A DNA stretch of 64,000 nucleotides from Phymorhynchus buccinoides (GCA_017654935.2 CM065682.1:76275993-76339992), one strand, 5' to 3'. Positions 48,385-60,311 are shown, numbered from the stretch's first letter. The notes: generated by a model not told the origin, from the letters alone. Numbers and translations: made by a program.

Positions 48385-49141
48385 CTGGATTGGCACTTGA
48401 CATGAGAGGCCGTGTGATCCCCCTTTAGCTTCTGCTGCTGCCGGTGAGACGAAGACTGTTGAGAATCGTCGAGCTTCAACAAACAGCTGGAGGAGGGCAG
48501 CGTTTGAGAGCGAGAGCCTGCCGTGAAAATGTCCGGGTTGCTTCCAAAAATCTGCCGCTTTAGTCTGTACCCAAAGACAGAGGGCTTCAGGGGATCGCCT
48601 CCTGCCTTTTCTTTCTCCGCACACTGCGGTTCGGATACAGCAGGACCAGATGCCCATGCCTGGGTTCTACAAGCCTTGGCAGAGCCGGGGCGACTCACGG
48701 ATCGGTCGCCTGAAACCTCATGCAGAAATAACTTGCTGTCTTTGACTCGAGTCCTGGAGTTTCTCCTCAGAAAAGGCTTGTTGCGCTCAATGTTCAGATT
48801 CATGTTCACGTCATACACGGCCAAGTCGCTTCCCACGCACGCGACGGTTGTCTCATCGTTAGAGCGTGTCTGATGACTGGCAGTTGGGGAGGGCGCTTCC
48901 AGTCTGGCCTTTGCGCTCTGAACGCGTCGGTTTCTGAAAGTCGACGGTTGAACGCTGTTGATTCCATCCTCAGGGTTGGGTGGAGTGGGAACACTAGGGG
49001 TGTGTGAGGGAGAGTGTGAGTGTGGGCTGTCGGTGGCAGACTGCGGCCTCACTGTGGAAAACAAGCGCCCCCTGTTGTGGAAGCAGCCCGACCAAGGCCG
49101 GCCACTCGATGACGTTGGAGCTCGAGGGGGTAGATGTGACA
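48385..49141 (-). CDS. 757 nt exon of the unrecognised gene (copy C)
   Basis: Same length and splice borders as in A and B (acceptor TTTCAG, donor AG/GTATGG). By eye it differs from copy B by three silent and five replacement bases, giving four amino-acid changes, all swaps among His, Arg and Gln (for example HVQSAKA to RVQSAKA). No function recognised. Confidence 0.65.
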
Positions 49142-49224
49142 CTGAAACAATTGTGTAGCACATACATACGACATAAACACAAAGTAAAGTTGGTTTTCAT
49201 GTTTGTTCGGCAATAAGTAAAAAC

Positions 49225-49369
49225 TCAGGGCTCCCAGGGACCCCACTAAAATTCTAAAGGACCCTCTAAAAGAATGTGCAGGGGTTCCCAGGGATGCACT
49301 AGGACCCTCTATACTGTAAGTGAAGGAGTCCATAGGACCCCTTGTTTTGCAGGATGATTGGGAGCCCTG
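49225..49369. mobile_element. hAT-like MITE, copy C
   Basis: Counterpart of 6628-6771 with intact termini. Confidence 0.65.
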
Positions 49370-49753
49370 CTATTAATGTATTAAAAAATAATAACATACA
49401 CATCATCTACACAGATTCCACCTTTTTCAACTACCCACCCACATTTATTTACTTACTTTCTTACCAATTACTTTAATATAATTCCTTCCCCATATTGGCC
49501 TCTGCAACAACCATGTTTTGCTAGAGTGAATGCCCTTAGTAGATACTTGAGTACTGACCAAACAAGGGAATAACTCTCGCCAATAACCCTATTTGAGGCC
49601 ACTAAATGGCTGCCTTTTGCAAGAGTGAATGCCCTTTTCAGTACTGACCAACAAGGGATTTACTCTCACTGTCAAGGGCGTTAATAACACTAGTTGCAGT
49701 GGTCAACAGACACTTAAAAAGAAGCCTCCGTGCAAGCGCACAGACAAGATGAA

Positions 49754-49754
<1 letters not shown>

Positions 49755-49788
<34 letters not shown>
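49755..49788. repeat. Poly-G tract
   Basis: More than 30 consecutive G, flanked by two copies of CAAGCGCACAGACAAGATGA. Length differs from A (6231) and B (26221). Confidence 0.85.
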
Positions 49789-49789
<1 letters not shown>

Positions 49790-50506
49790 CGCAAGCGCAC
49801 AGACAAGATGAATGGATGGATAGGTTAAATTACATGACTTAGTAAATCCTACAAAAATACTTTATTATTGTTATTTTTAAACATAATCATAATCAATTAT
49901 ATAAAAAAATCTATGAATGAAACAAAACATGATGTGAATTGAAAGGAGACAACAAAAAAGCATAAAAATACAACCATGTTTGGGGCGGATCAGCCAGTCA
50001 TGGAAGAGGGGAGGGGGTAGCTCCAAGTGGTCAGTTGGGGTGGGGTGATGGGTCTGGGGGGATTGCCTCCCAGAAGCTGATGATAATTTGAATGTAAAAG
50101 ATGCAATCAAGGCTTCTCGTGAGAGAATAACTGTAGCATGGAACTACAATTTGTCTTCCTCTTTTTCTTTCCATTTTTTGTCTGAGGGGGTGGAACCCCT
50201 GTAACCCCCCTCAAATCCATCTTTGATGCAGTGCCAAGTCCATGACCGCAATGTGTAGTGAATGGGCTGAGACTATTAACTCTTTCGTTTCCTTGTGTCC
50301 TTTCTGTTTTTTGTTTTTTTGTTTTTTTGCCGTTATAAATTTTTGGGGGGCAGAGAGATACGTCTGCCCCCCCTCCTCAAAGCCGGTGAAGAGGGGACGT
50401 TATATATATAGGCCGCGAGGCCTAGGCTTAAGAAGCCTGTTCCTACTACTACTACTACCAGAGAGCTTATTTACACTGTCTGAGGTCTCTGCTACTATTA
50501 CTACAA

Positions 50507-50513
<7 letters not shown>

Positions 50514-50549
<36 letters not shown>
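50514..50549. repeat. (GA)n, copy C
   Basis: Counterpart of the CT tract at 5441 and of the tract where copy B's contig ends. Confidence 0.8.
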
Positions 50550-50552
<3 letters not shown>

Positions 50553-52634
50553 TGGTATCAGCAAAATGTGTACAAGCCCATGATAAACTTATCTGTTTTT
50601 ACTTGTGTTGCTTTATTTATGAACAGAATTACCATTCTCAAGCTGCAGTTGCTGTCCCAAATCTACTGTGGCCGCCATATTGTTTACTCCTCAAATACCC
50701 TTGTCAACAGTTTTTGCAATCATTATATTTTTAATTGAAAGAATAAAGACAGTTACACAGAGAAGATTTCCCGCGAATTAAAACCACACAAAATATTATA
50801 AAAATGTTTATTTGTAATTTTCTGGGATTTATGTTTTCTCGCTGATCCGAGATTTGAACGTAATCAAAAGTAGGCCTCAATCGTGCTTCATCACAGCTTG
50901 ATCTGAGCCTTGTAGTGGGCCAACAGCAAAGAGAGTCGCAATCAGAGCACACCGCACTAATCAAGATGTCAAAATCGATTGTAAGTGTTGGCAGTTTATT
51001 ACTTTGTTATGTAGTTTGGTGTTAGGATTTCAGGGAAAATGAATAAACTGTTATAATTGTTAAAAAAATATGAAGCCATTGATTGATTGAAGGTACTTTG
51101 CTCTGTGAAAGAAGAAGTACGGGTCTGGATCTCCTCTTCTTCTTCGCATCAGGCAGCCAACTTCATCAGGCTGAAGATTCTGCTGCACTTTGGGGGATAG
51201 TAAGAAGACAAGAAATTAGAAAGCTGAGGAGATAGAAGTAGCCTGTTGGAAAAGGAAAGTAAACAAAATAAAACCTAGTGTGGATTTGTTATAAAAAAAG
51301 AGGCTACTAGTAGTACTAGTAGTAGTACTAGTGACTGGTCATTGATTGATATAATGAATCACATGCTATTTCAAGTGTTGATAATACTTGATGGGAAGTA
51401 TGACAAGCAGGAAAAGTATCAGTGATCTTGTAACAGGGTTCATAGGGGCCTTACCAGTCCTTATGAGTCTTGACCAATTGAAATCTCCAAGTAAGGCCTT
51501 ACAAGTGCTTACATTCACTTCAGTTGAGTCTAAACGGAGGTCGTTCGCCAAGTCGGGGAATAGGGATAGGGTTAGAATTGATCGACCAGAAAAGGGATAG
51601 GGTTAGAAATGGGGTAAGGGATAGGGTTAGAACTGTAAACAACTAAAATAAATCATTTTAACGAATTCCATCACCAGAGTAATTGAAGGAAACTTTCTGG
51701 ATGTGATAGCAAAAGCACAAGTTAAGTGTTCATCTGACTGTTGTGGTTAGGGTTAGAACTTACGGTCGGGATAGGGCTAGGATTAGGACTACATTTCAAA
51801 AACAAAAGAAAAACGAAGAGCAAACTTCGATTGTGCGAAAAATATTGAAACTTACACCTTCATCAGGTACAATTAAATAAAGAAGATGGCTTCTGCTGGT
51901 CTATCTGATCTCTGGCGAACGACCTCTGTTTAGACACATGTATTCACTTCAAGGTCCTTACAGTTACAAGTCCTGACAGCTGCAAAAAACTGCCCTGAGC
52001 AGCAAGACCATACTCAAAATAGATCGCAGAAGCAGCACTTTTACACTTGAGAAACATCGCTCAGCACCTACTTCACCTTACCCCCCTCCCCCACCTTCCC
52101 GTTTCAACTGACCGCTTAGCAGACGAACGATGCACCGTGAGTTGTCAAGAAAAATTGGACTGAAATCTCATTCTTTATTCTGGTGTCGTTTTGCGAGAAA
52201 ACACGTATATCTGTGTCACACTGTCAGCCATAGTTTTTGATCTGCTTAGACATTGTTCACAATTCTGGGAAAGTGTTCCTTTCAAGATCATAAAAGATGC
52301 AGATTATCCTTAGGCCTACAGGTCCTTACAAGGTCCTTACTTGGGGATAGCTGAAAGCCCTGGGAACCCTGTGTAAGCTGAATTGTATCTGAAGCTCCAG
52401 CGTCTTTAGTTACTAGTTCTTACAGCACTTGGTCACCAAATAAGTTCTTCTTCTTCTTGCAGTAGACAACCACCATCATCCTTTTGATGGTTCTGTTGTG
52501 TGTAATAACTGTAATAACAAGTTTATTCAATTTTGTTCAGAGGTCTATTATGTTTCTGAACTTCTCCTGTTCTTAATTTGTTGATCGTTACAATGCCTAC
52601 TACTGGAAGGGAAGTGTGTGTGTGTGAAAGTAGA

Positions 52635-52905
52635 GGCGCCGTGGCCGGTTGGTTAGACTTTTAGAGTCGCCGCTCGTAATCCAACGGGTTTGCGAGTGCT
52701 GGTTCGAACCTAGCTGGTCACAGTGTTGTATCCTTGTGAAAGATACTTTACTCCTATTTCCTGGTCCTTCGGATGAGACCTAAAACCGAGTTCGCATGTG
52801 CGAACGCACGCACAAGATCCTGCGCGCACGTTAAAGCCCATTCCACTATTCAGTACGAGTAGGCCGTGTGTGCCGGTGGAGTGGATGACACGAACTCACA
52901 AAGCA
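52635..52905 (+). mobile_element. tRNA-derived SINE, copy C
   Basis: Plus-strand counterpart of 3128-3362: GGCGCCGTGGCCGGTTGGTT head, GGTTCGAACC B box at 52701, then CTTCGGATGAGACC core. Confidence 0.7.
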
Positions 52906-53443
52906 TGCATCTTGTGCGTCAATACTCTAATTTAAAACGAAAACTTTGGGTGTGGGGCAGGATAAGCATCCCCAATCGGAAGAAGAAGAAGAAGTAGGGT
53001 GTTTGCTTCCAGGCATGGTAATCTTCAGAGAATTCTCTGAATTCAGAGAAAAGTGAATGTAGAAAACACGAAAAGCAAATGTCAGATGTGTTTATAGTGA
53101 TCTCCAATATTTGGATAAGAGAAGGCAGTGTAGTGCTGGTGGGATATAGTCTATTCACATAGCAAGCATCGTGTGTGCCAATAGTAGTCTAAATGAAGAC
53201 TTTGGGCATGGGGCAGGATAAGTATCTCCAGTCGTTTGAAGAAGTGCCAACTGGTCCTAGTTTTGCGCAGCATGTAGAGCCTGCTCCTCACCCCTGCTTC
53301 TCACCCTTTTGCTGTCATTCTCAGCCCATGTGTTCATTTCATGCATGCTGCCCACAATAGCAGTGATGTCCCGAGGCCCCGGCCATAGGCCATTGACCTA
53401 TTGAAATTGAAAATGTCCTATTGTGTTCTCCCCTGTCAGGACA

Positions 53444-53596
53444 ATAGAGCATTTGCCGCGTGCCGGCGACCTTGAATTTCACTGAGTTGAATTTAGAGAG
53501 TTGAATTAGAAAGGTCAGCGTAACTCTGGCAGAACGAGTATGGGCAAATTAGTAGTCTAGTATAGAGAACGAACACACGTGGCAAATGCCCTATTC
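53444..53596. mobile_element. Short inverted-repeat element (GCATTTGCC), copy C
   Basis: Counterpart of 2544-2695. Confidence 0.5.
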
Positions 53597-53955
53597 ACAA
53601 ATGTCTGATTAAATTTTTAATACTAGCACTCTTTGTCTTATTGATTTCTGCAAGAGCCAGGACATTGTCCTATTGATTTATCTTGTCTCAGGACAGTTTG
53701 TCCTACCACTTTTCAATCCCCTGTACATCACTGCAATGGGTGTGCTCCTGTGCTGGTAGACAGGTCTGTGTATTCGCTTTACTCGTACTGGTTATGAATA
53801 TGATTGATTGGCTGTGGGTATCATTTTGTGCTTAATTATACATGTATGTATACGCAGCTTATTATACTAATTTATAGATAGCCACCCAACTGCAGCCAGT
53901 CTAGGTCTTGTTACGTACGTGTATGCATACCAGCCCAGTTGTGGTGTAATGACAG

Positions 53956-54115
53956 GGCTTCCAGGGACCCCCATTTGGGGGTCTATGAAGCATTACAATT
54001 CTCAAGGACCCTCTAAAAGAATGTGCAGGGGGTCCCACGGATGCACTAGAAAAATTCTTCTTAGCATTCGCAATGCCACTGGGACCCCCTAGCCCGCCTC
54101 TAGTGCAAAACAATC
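53956..54115. mobile_element. hAT-like MITE fragment, copy C
   Basis: CAGGGCTTCCAGGGACCCCC start and GGGACCCCCTAGCCCGCC end; counterpart of 2040-2200. Confidence 0.55.
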
Positions 54116-54569
54116 ATCTCACTTCCTCCGATTTCAGTCGTCAGTTCAAATTTCGACACAGAAACGGAGATCTCAGACGGACGGAAAGAAACACTTCAAA
54201 CAGCAAAAACGTAAGGGAGTAATCACGATCTGAGATTATGTACATACTATTACTAGCCACTTATTTATTTATTTAGGAAACTTATATATAGCGCATTACC
54301 TTAAACTAGCTCAATGCGCTTAGCCATGAAACAAACTCAGATCTGGGGGCAAACTCAGAGCGGTACACCAGGTTTTTTTATCAAAAGTGTTTTTCATCTT
54401 TGGCCATCGATTAATCTACCTTGTTAGAATGAAAATGACTAATGAACAATCTTCCTGTGGTTACAGATCGTGAGAATTCAGTCTCCAGACCATGGAACCA
54501 AGAGGATCGAAACGAAAGGGACAGAGACCACATCCGGATTTTTGAATAAGGTAAAGTTGCTCACATTTG

Positions 54570-54901
54570 TGACCTAGCACCACAAAAGGGACATAAAATG
54601 TAAAAATGACCATTTTGAGAACATGGCATAGTTGAAAATTATTCTTTCTAATTATATAAAAAAACATTCTTGTATCCTTTTTTTGTTGTGGAGTTATGTT
54701 CATTTAAAGTTAGTAAGGTGACTGTCGGCCATTTTGAGAAATCACAGTCTAAAGTCTAGCCTAGCCTAAGAAAATGCACCAACCTACAAAATGTTAAATA
54801 CCCATAACTCAAAATTGATAAAAACGAGATTTTTTACTTTGCAGGCCTTTTGTGAGAAACTCGTCCAGCGACTTAATGTCCCTTTCGTGGTGCTGGGTCA
54901 C
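54570..54901. mobile_element. AGCACCACGAAAGGG-family MITE, copy C
   Basis: Counterpart of 1170-1577, about 75 bp shorter. Confidence 0.6.
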
Positions 54902-55719
54902 ATTTGTATAATGTTGGGGGGGGGGGGGAGGGGGGGAATGTAAATCTTAACTCCATCCATGCCAGCCCCTGTCTACCTACTATGGGCAGTGTGATGTCAT
55001 TGATGATGTCATAACTTGTGATGTACAAGATTTGTGATGTTCAAAATGTATTTTGTTTGAACCCATTCTGTTTTAGAAGTTGGGGTTGGTTGCTTAAATT
55101 GTTGATCAGTTCCTCTAGTCTGGTTATGACACTTGACACTTTACAATGTTTTAGTGATCAGGCCATATTAGAGTTAGACCCATATCCAGGCATGGTAATG
55201 GAGGAATTTTAAGCATTTTTCTCTGAAAATATTTGGAGGTTTCAGGAGACATTGTTTCATGGTGGTTTCAATGGGTAAAAAGCTCTTTATGGTAATCAGG
55301 GAGCAATTCCTTTTGAGGACAAATGTATAAAACTGTTAAACATGGGGGGAAAGGCGTCTCCTAAAGCTTAAACCCCCATCAGACATTTGCTTTTCTACAT
55401 TCACCTTTCTCTGAAGATTCCATGCCTGATATCACAACAGTGAACACAAATCAGAGATAAAATACACACCCAGTCGTATAGCAATCATTACGAAAATTAA
55501 CCATTTCTGATTACCAAAGTTTGGTAAGCATAAGTCAAGCGAGTTTCCTTTGCACAGCTTTGTTAGGTTAAATGACTATGATTGACAGTGAGGGTCGTGT
55601 TTGGGGGATAATAGGAATTGTTCGGAAATAATTAAGGGGAGTAATTTCAAGGCGTGTGTGTGTGAATGTTCCCGCCTAACCGAGTGGGGACAAAAGGAAG
55701 CTACATTGGCTTAATAGTA

Positions 55720-56158
55720 CAGTGGAACCTCCCTTATAACTTAATATAAGACCTTAAAAAATCATCCAAAATGAGGTCTTATAAGTAAGGGAGGGGTCTT
55801 ATAAGGGATAATTTTAATACAACTTAAAATTTATCAACCCAAAAAAGGAATGATTCCAGCAAAAAAAATAGTATAAGTGAATGGCTTTGTACATCGATTT
55901 CTCGGCAAATATGTAGATTTACACCCTCCTGCTCTATTTCTTGGTTCTTTCCGTGGTTAGGGTTAGGGATAGGGTTAGGGTTAGATGGTCTTTTCTTTTG
56001 CCACAAGCATCTGTTTTTTTGTCAAAATCATCTCTCTTTTTTTAGCATTAAATCGCTGCCTTTTAATACTTACAAAGAAGGGCAATGTCTCGGAGAAGTA
56101 GGTCTTATGTGGGAGGGAGTGTTATAACGGGGGAGGTCTTATAAGGGAGGTTCCAGTG
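55720..56158. mobile_element. pogo/Tigger-like MITE with internal insertion, copy C
   Basis: Counterpart of 139-301 with TA on both sides, enlarged by about 250 bp (55820-56065). The extra DNA contains GGTTAGGGTTAGGGATAGGG (55955-55974), a telomere-like run too short to be a telomere. Confidence 0.65.
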
Positions 56159-56219
56159 TAGCCGTCGCCTCGTGTGTTTGATTGGACGGACATGACAAAG
56201 AACACTGCGTCATTCTTAA

Positions 56220-56757
56220 ATTGTCATTTATATTTACGTCACATTTTGCAAAGTTCAATCAGTTTGTGACTGCTTGTAAATCACCCCTCATTTCTCTATA
56301 AAAAAAAAAAGTTTGCAAATTGCTCACTCGCATCCTGGTTTATCTCTTTGATGCTGATCAAGGTAAATAACCAATTTTCATCCCCCCCAAAATAATAATC
56401 TTTTTAAAAAATTTTTTATCTTGAGTTGTGTTCACAAATGCATGCCTTGCTGTTTGGTTTCAACTTGGTTGTATCATTTACGCATTGGACTGTAGAGGGG
56501 AAGTATTGGTTATTTTGATCTTGTTGGTTTTTTGCTCCTTTTGTTGCCTGCATTTTGCTCCTTTTACTATATTTGCTGTTTGCTTTTTACTTGTTTGTCT
56601 GTGTTGATAAAGGCGCATTCGCCAAAATATCCAGTAGTTTTGTTTTGTCGCTTGTGAAAAAAATAACGTCACTTTACACTTGTCTTGTAGTTGTTTGTTT
56701 GTTGTAATTTTCAGGAAGTTCTCTCCCCTTGTTTATTTTTTCCGAAAATCGTCTATT
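56220..56757 (-). repeat. Dispersed repeat R1 next to the NPLOC4 exon
   Basis: The part 56220-56370 and the end 56725-56757 (CTCTCCCCTTGTTTATTTTT, then AATCGTCTATT) match R1 at 33540-33975, with about 340 bp inserted between copies of AATTTTCA. R1's last pyrimidine-rich stretch sits directly before the NPLOC4 acceptor. Confidence 0.6.
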
Positions 56758-56769
56758 CCTGCTGTGCAG

Positions 56770-56882
56770 GTCCAGACAGAGTTTGGCCTGGGAGACACAG
56801 GCTGGATGGTGTACACGGGCAGGGACTTCTCCACCTTCATTCGCAACAGCCGTGCCAAGAAGCTGGACGATTACAAACTCAA
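56770..56882 (+). CDS. NPLOC4: NPLOC4 exon, ubiquitin-like (UBXL) domain part
   Basis: NPL4 pairs with UFD1 as a cofactor of the p97/VCP ATPase and delivers ubiquitinated proteins for extraction and degradation. The exon starts after CTGCTGTGCAG and ends AA/GTAAGC (56882/56883). It encodes VQTEFGLGDTGWMVYTGRDF, STFIRNSRAKKLDDYKLK, which lines up with the second half of the N-terminal ubiquitin-like domain of animal NPL4 (EFGF..GF.VY..R, then LNLLKIKHGD). The 2-base remainder joins the exon at 61116 to give KHGD, the expected continuation. The upstream exon with the start codon was not found. The exon's 3' end and donor are tandemly duplicated downstream. Confidence 0.85.
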
Positions 56883-56918
56883 GTAAGCGGGTTTTTTTTT
56901 GGGGGGGGTTGTTTTTTG

Positions 56919-58002
56919 CGTACCCTAGCTAAAAGACTCCAGGGATCATTCGCAACAGCCGTGCCAAGAAGCTGGACAATTAAAAACTCAAGTAAAAGGG
57001 TTTGTTTTTGTTTGTTTGCGTACCCTGGCTGAAAGACTCCAGGGATCATCCCAACAGCCACGCCAAGAAGCTGGGCGATTTTTGTTTGTTTGTTTGCGTA
57101 CCCTGGCTAAAAGACTCCAGGGATCATCCCAACAGCCGCGCCAAGAAGCTGGACAATTACAAACTCAAGTAAGAGGTTGTTTTTGTGTGTGTTTTTTGCG
57201 TACCGTGGCTAAAAGACTCCAGGGATCATCCCAACAGCCACGCCAAGAAGCTGGGCAATTTTTGTTTGTTTGCGTACCCTGGCTAAAAGACTCCAGGGAT
57301 CATTTGCAACAGCCGTGCCAAGAAGCTGGACGATTACAAACTCAAGTAAGAGGGTTTGTTTTTTGTTTGTTTGCGTACCCTGGCTAAAAGACTCCAGGGA
57401 TCATTTGCAACAGCCGCGCCAAGTAGCTGGACGATTACAAAACTCAAGTAAGAGGTTGGTTTTTTTGTGTACCCTGGCTAAAAGACTCCAGGGATCATCC
57501 CAACAGCCACGCCAAGAAGCTGGGTGATTTTTGTTTGTTTGTTTTCGTACCCTGGCTAAAAGAGTCCAGGGATCATCCCAACAGCCGCGTCAAGAAACTG
57601 GATGATTGCAAACTCAAGTAAGAGGGTTTGTTTGTTTGCGTACCCTGGCTAAAAGACTCCAGGGATCATCCCAACAGTCACGCCAAGAAGCTGGACGATT
57701 ACAAACTCAAGTAAGTGGGTTTGTTTTTTTGCGTACCCTGGCTTATAAAAGACTCCAGGGATCATTCGCAACAGCCGCGCCAAGAAGCTGGGATGATTAC
57801 AAACTCAGTTAAGTGTGTTTTTTGTTGGTTTGTTTGTTTGCGTACCCTGGCTAAAAGACTCCAGGAATCATCCCAACAGCCGTGCCAAGAAGCTGGACGA
57901 TTACAAACTCAAGTAAGAGGGGTTTTTTTGTTGCGTACCCTGGCTAAAAGACTCCAGGGATCATTCGCATCAGCCGCGCCAAGAAGCTGGACGATTACAT
58001 AC
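56919..58002 (+). repeat. Chimeric minisatellite: motif S fused to the NPLOC4 exon end
   Basis: Twelve tandem units begin near 56919, 57020, 57096, 57198, 57272, 57373, 57468, 57544, 57638, 57731, 57839 and 57934. Each has the first part of motif S (GCGTACCCTGGCTAAAAGAC, TCCAGGGATCA) followed by the exon-derived AACAGCCGTGCCAAGAAGCT. Long units (about 93-108 bp) continue through GGACGATTACAAACTCAA to a GTAAG-like donor. Short units (about 74-76 bp; the 2nd, 4th and 7th) stop after AAGCTGGG and lack the donor. A T-rich linker joins the units. Confidence 0.92.
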
Positions 58003-59533
58003 TTAACTCTTTCAATCCTGCAGACCAGTTTCAAGGCTTAATTCCTTTCAATCCTGGAGAACGGAAAACCGTTCTGGAAGAAATAACTCCTTTCAATCCG
58101 AGAGAGGTATTCCGGGATCGTACTTTGGACTTCCCGCAATTCGCGTCATCAAAGTACGTCATTTACCCTTGACCCAGCCGCTAACGGGACTGTTTATGAA
58201 TGGAATGTGATGCCAGACCCCCCAGCCGTTTACCCTTCCCTTCCCCCCACCCCCTCCTCCTTCCAGCTCCGTGGGAAAGGGGTAATTTTGAATGAATGCG
58301 TGTGGTAGGTGTGTGTACTGTGCACGTGGCATTTTTTCTTGGCATTGAAAATGGAAGGTGGAGAAAATTCTGATTCTGACCAATTTGACAGAAGAAGAGT
58401 GAGTTTAGTTCGTGGCAGCTATTGAAGCGCACATAGGTGGTGATGATGCTAGTGGTGAGGAGTTAGATTATCAAAACTTACCTTTGTTCTACACTCAACC
58501 GAGTTTTGAGTGGATTAGGGGGAATTATGTCACAGCAAAACCGAAACTAGGACGGAATTCAAACATCGATCAGGGCATGTGTGTGTGTTAGACACATCAA
58601 TGAAAGCGCAAGATTATCTTCAGTTATATTACTCTGATGAAGTGCTCAGTTATCTGCTAGAATATACCAACAATAACACCTAAAAAAAACCGCACCAAGG
58701 AGCCAGAGAAAAACAAAGGTGTAGGTGACAAGTACACCTGTGTGTGCACGGCACAACACCCCAAGTACAAGCATGCACACACTGGTGTCAGCTATACTGA
58801 CACCCCTTAAAAAAATGTCAAACTACAATGATGTGTGAAAAGTGTGTATCTGTGCTGCAAACAGCGTCACAGTGACTGCTTCAAGGTGTATCACACACGT
58901 GTCACAGATGTGTGACATGTGATGTGATGACTGTGACAGGGGTACATACATGCGTAGATAGGGAACGTGAAAATATTATCTGTGTAAAAAAAAGTGTGCA
59001 AAATAGTGTGGTGCTTGTTCTCTATATATTTGTGTTGTATCCATACATAATCGTCAAAACAGACAATAAACTGTTGATGTGTTGGGGACAATTATGGTGA
59101 CAATGGTGACACTTATCCATGGAGTAATGACAAGCACAATGCATGGGGATGTACAGGAGGCATCGCTTGGTGAGTGCGTGCATGAAATATACAATTTGCT
59201 TTAAAAACACTGACCTGCATGTATGGCATGATAGTATATGTTTTATGTTAAATTGTAAACTTACCTGTTTTACACCTGTGTGTCATCTGTCATGTCACCA
59301 TAATGTATCAACATGGTCACAAACAGCTTCTCTCATCAAATCCCTACACAACGGTATATGACATTCTTAGGTTCGTGTAATGTGGGTTACTGTCGTAAGT
59401 CTCTAAAATAAGTACCCCATTATCACAATTTTAACCCTCTATAAATCCAGGAATGAAAGGAATAGATAGATAATAGAAACATAGGAATGAGGGGAAGTAA
59501 CAGTTAGTGTAAAGCAAGGAATGAAAGAGTTAA
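58003..59533 (+). mobile_element. Decayed piggyBac-like element
   Basis: Bounded by TTAA (58003-58006 and 59530-59533), with inverted ends CTCTTTCAATCCT and its near mirror, and subterminal TTTCAATCC repeats. Inside are broken pieces of a transposase. An acidic N-terminus starts at 58351 (MEGGENSDSDQFDRRR), followed after a frameshift by GEELDYQNLPLFY and FEWIRGNY. A C-terminal Cys/His region (CVCTAQHPKYKH, then CFKVYHT near 58890) recalls the zinc finger at the end of piggyBac transposases. The catalytic middle is deleted. It interrupts the last unit of the minisatellite at its splice donor. Confidence 0.75.
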
Positions 59534-59620
59534 GTAAGAGGGGTTTGGGGGGTTATTTTTGCATACCCTGGCTAAAAGACTCCAGGGATCAGCCCAACAG
59601 CCGAAGCACTTGAACACTAT
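59534..59620 (+). repeat. Minisatellite remainder and motif S
   Basis: Starts GTAAGAGGGG, the other half of the donor interrupted by the piggyBac-like element, then a linker and motif S continuing into GAAGCACTTGAACACTAT, which is native motif S and not the exon sequence. This unit shows the motif S side of the fusion. Confidence 0.8.
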
Positions 59621-60311
59621 CAGAGATGAGATTTTTCCTCCAATTCTTCCTTTTTGATGGCCCCAAGGGTCATTTTTGAGATCAGTGTAAATCCATTGAG
59701 AAAATTGAGGGGTAGGGGTAGGGGTGTTAGGTTTTGTGTTGAATCGTAAATGCGGCAAGAAGTTCTCGATTGGTTCATTCTCAAATGGACATTTCCAGTT
59801 ACTGTTTGGGGCAGCCAAGACTGCTCTATTTATCATTACTTTGCAGTTTGCAAAGCTTGAAGCGGAAATGTTTTCCATTTGTTGATGAAACCTACACCGG
59901 GCCACAGACCTGGCTTCTTTTTTCCTCCTTTTTGGTTTTCTGAGAATCTCATCTCTGAAGATGAGATTTGTCCTCCAATTGGAGGATTTCCTCCATTTTG
60001 ATGGCCCCAGGGGTCATTTTTGAGACCAGTGTAAATCCATTGAGAAAATTGGGGGGTAGGGGTAGGGGTGTTAGGTTTTGTGTGGAATCGTAAGTTCGAA
60101 TTGATATTTTGTTCTCGATTGGTTCATTCTCAAATGGACATTTCCGGTTACTGCTTGGGGCAGCCAAGACTGCTCTGTTTATCATTACTCTGCAGTTTGC
60201 AAAACTGAAAACGGAAGTTGTTATCCATTTGCTGATGTAGCCTACACTGGGCCCCGGACCCCCCGGCTTCTTTTTTCCTCCTTTTTGGTTTTCTGAGAAT
60301 CTCATCTCTGG
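59621..60311. mobile_element. Two tandem MITEs (CAGAGATGAGATT)
   Basis: Two ~340 bp copies (59621-59957 and 59957-60311), each starting near AGAGATGAGATT and ending AATCTCATCTCTG. They share the boundary, and their interiors match in order (GATGGCCCCA, GTAAATCCATTGAGAAAATT, TCGATTGGTTCATTCTCAAA). No transposase. Confidence 0.7.

Noticed and set aside
52635..52720. tRNA gene with A and B boxes
   Set aside because: No complete cloverleaf, and the sequence continues into a SINE core. Copies at 3128 and 39214 show it is a retroposon family.
55955..55985. Telomere sequence (GGTTAGGGTTAGGG)
   Set aside because: Only a few irregular units inside a MITE insertion; likewise at 39539-39665 and 4190-4440. 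Interstitial and too short.
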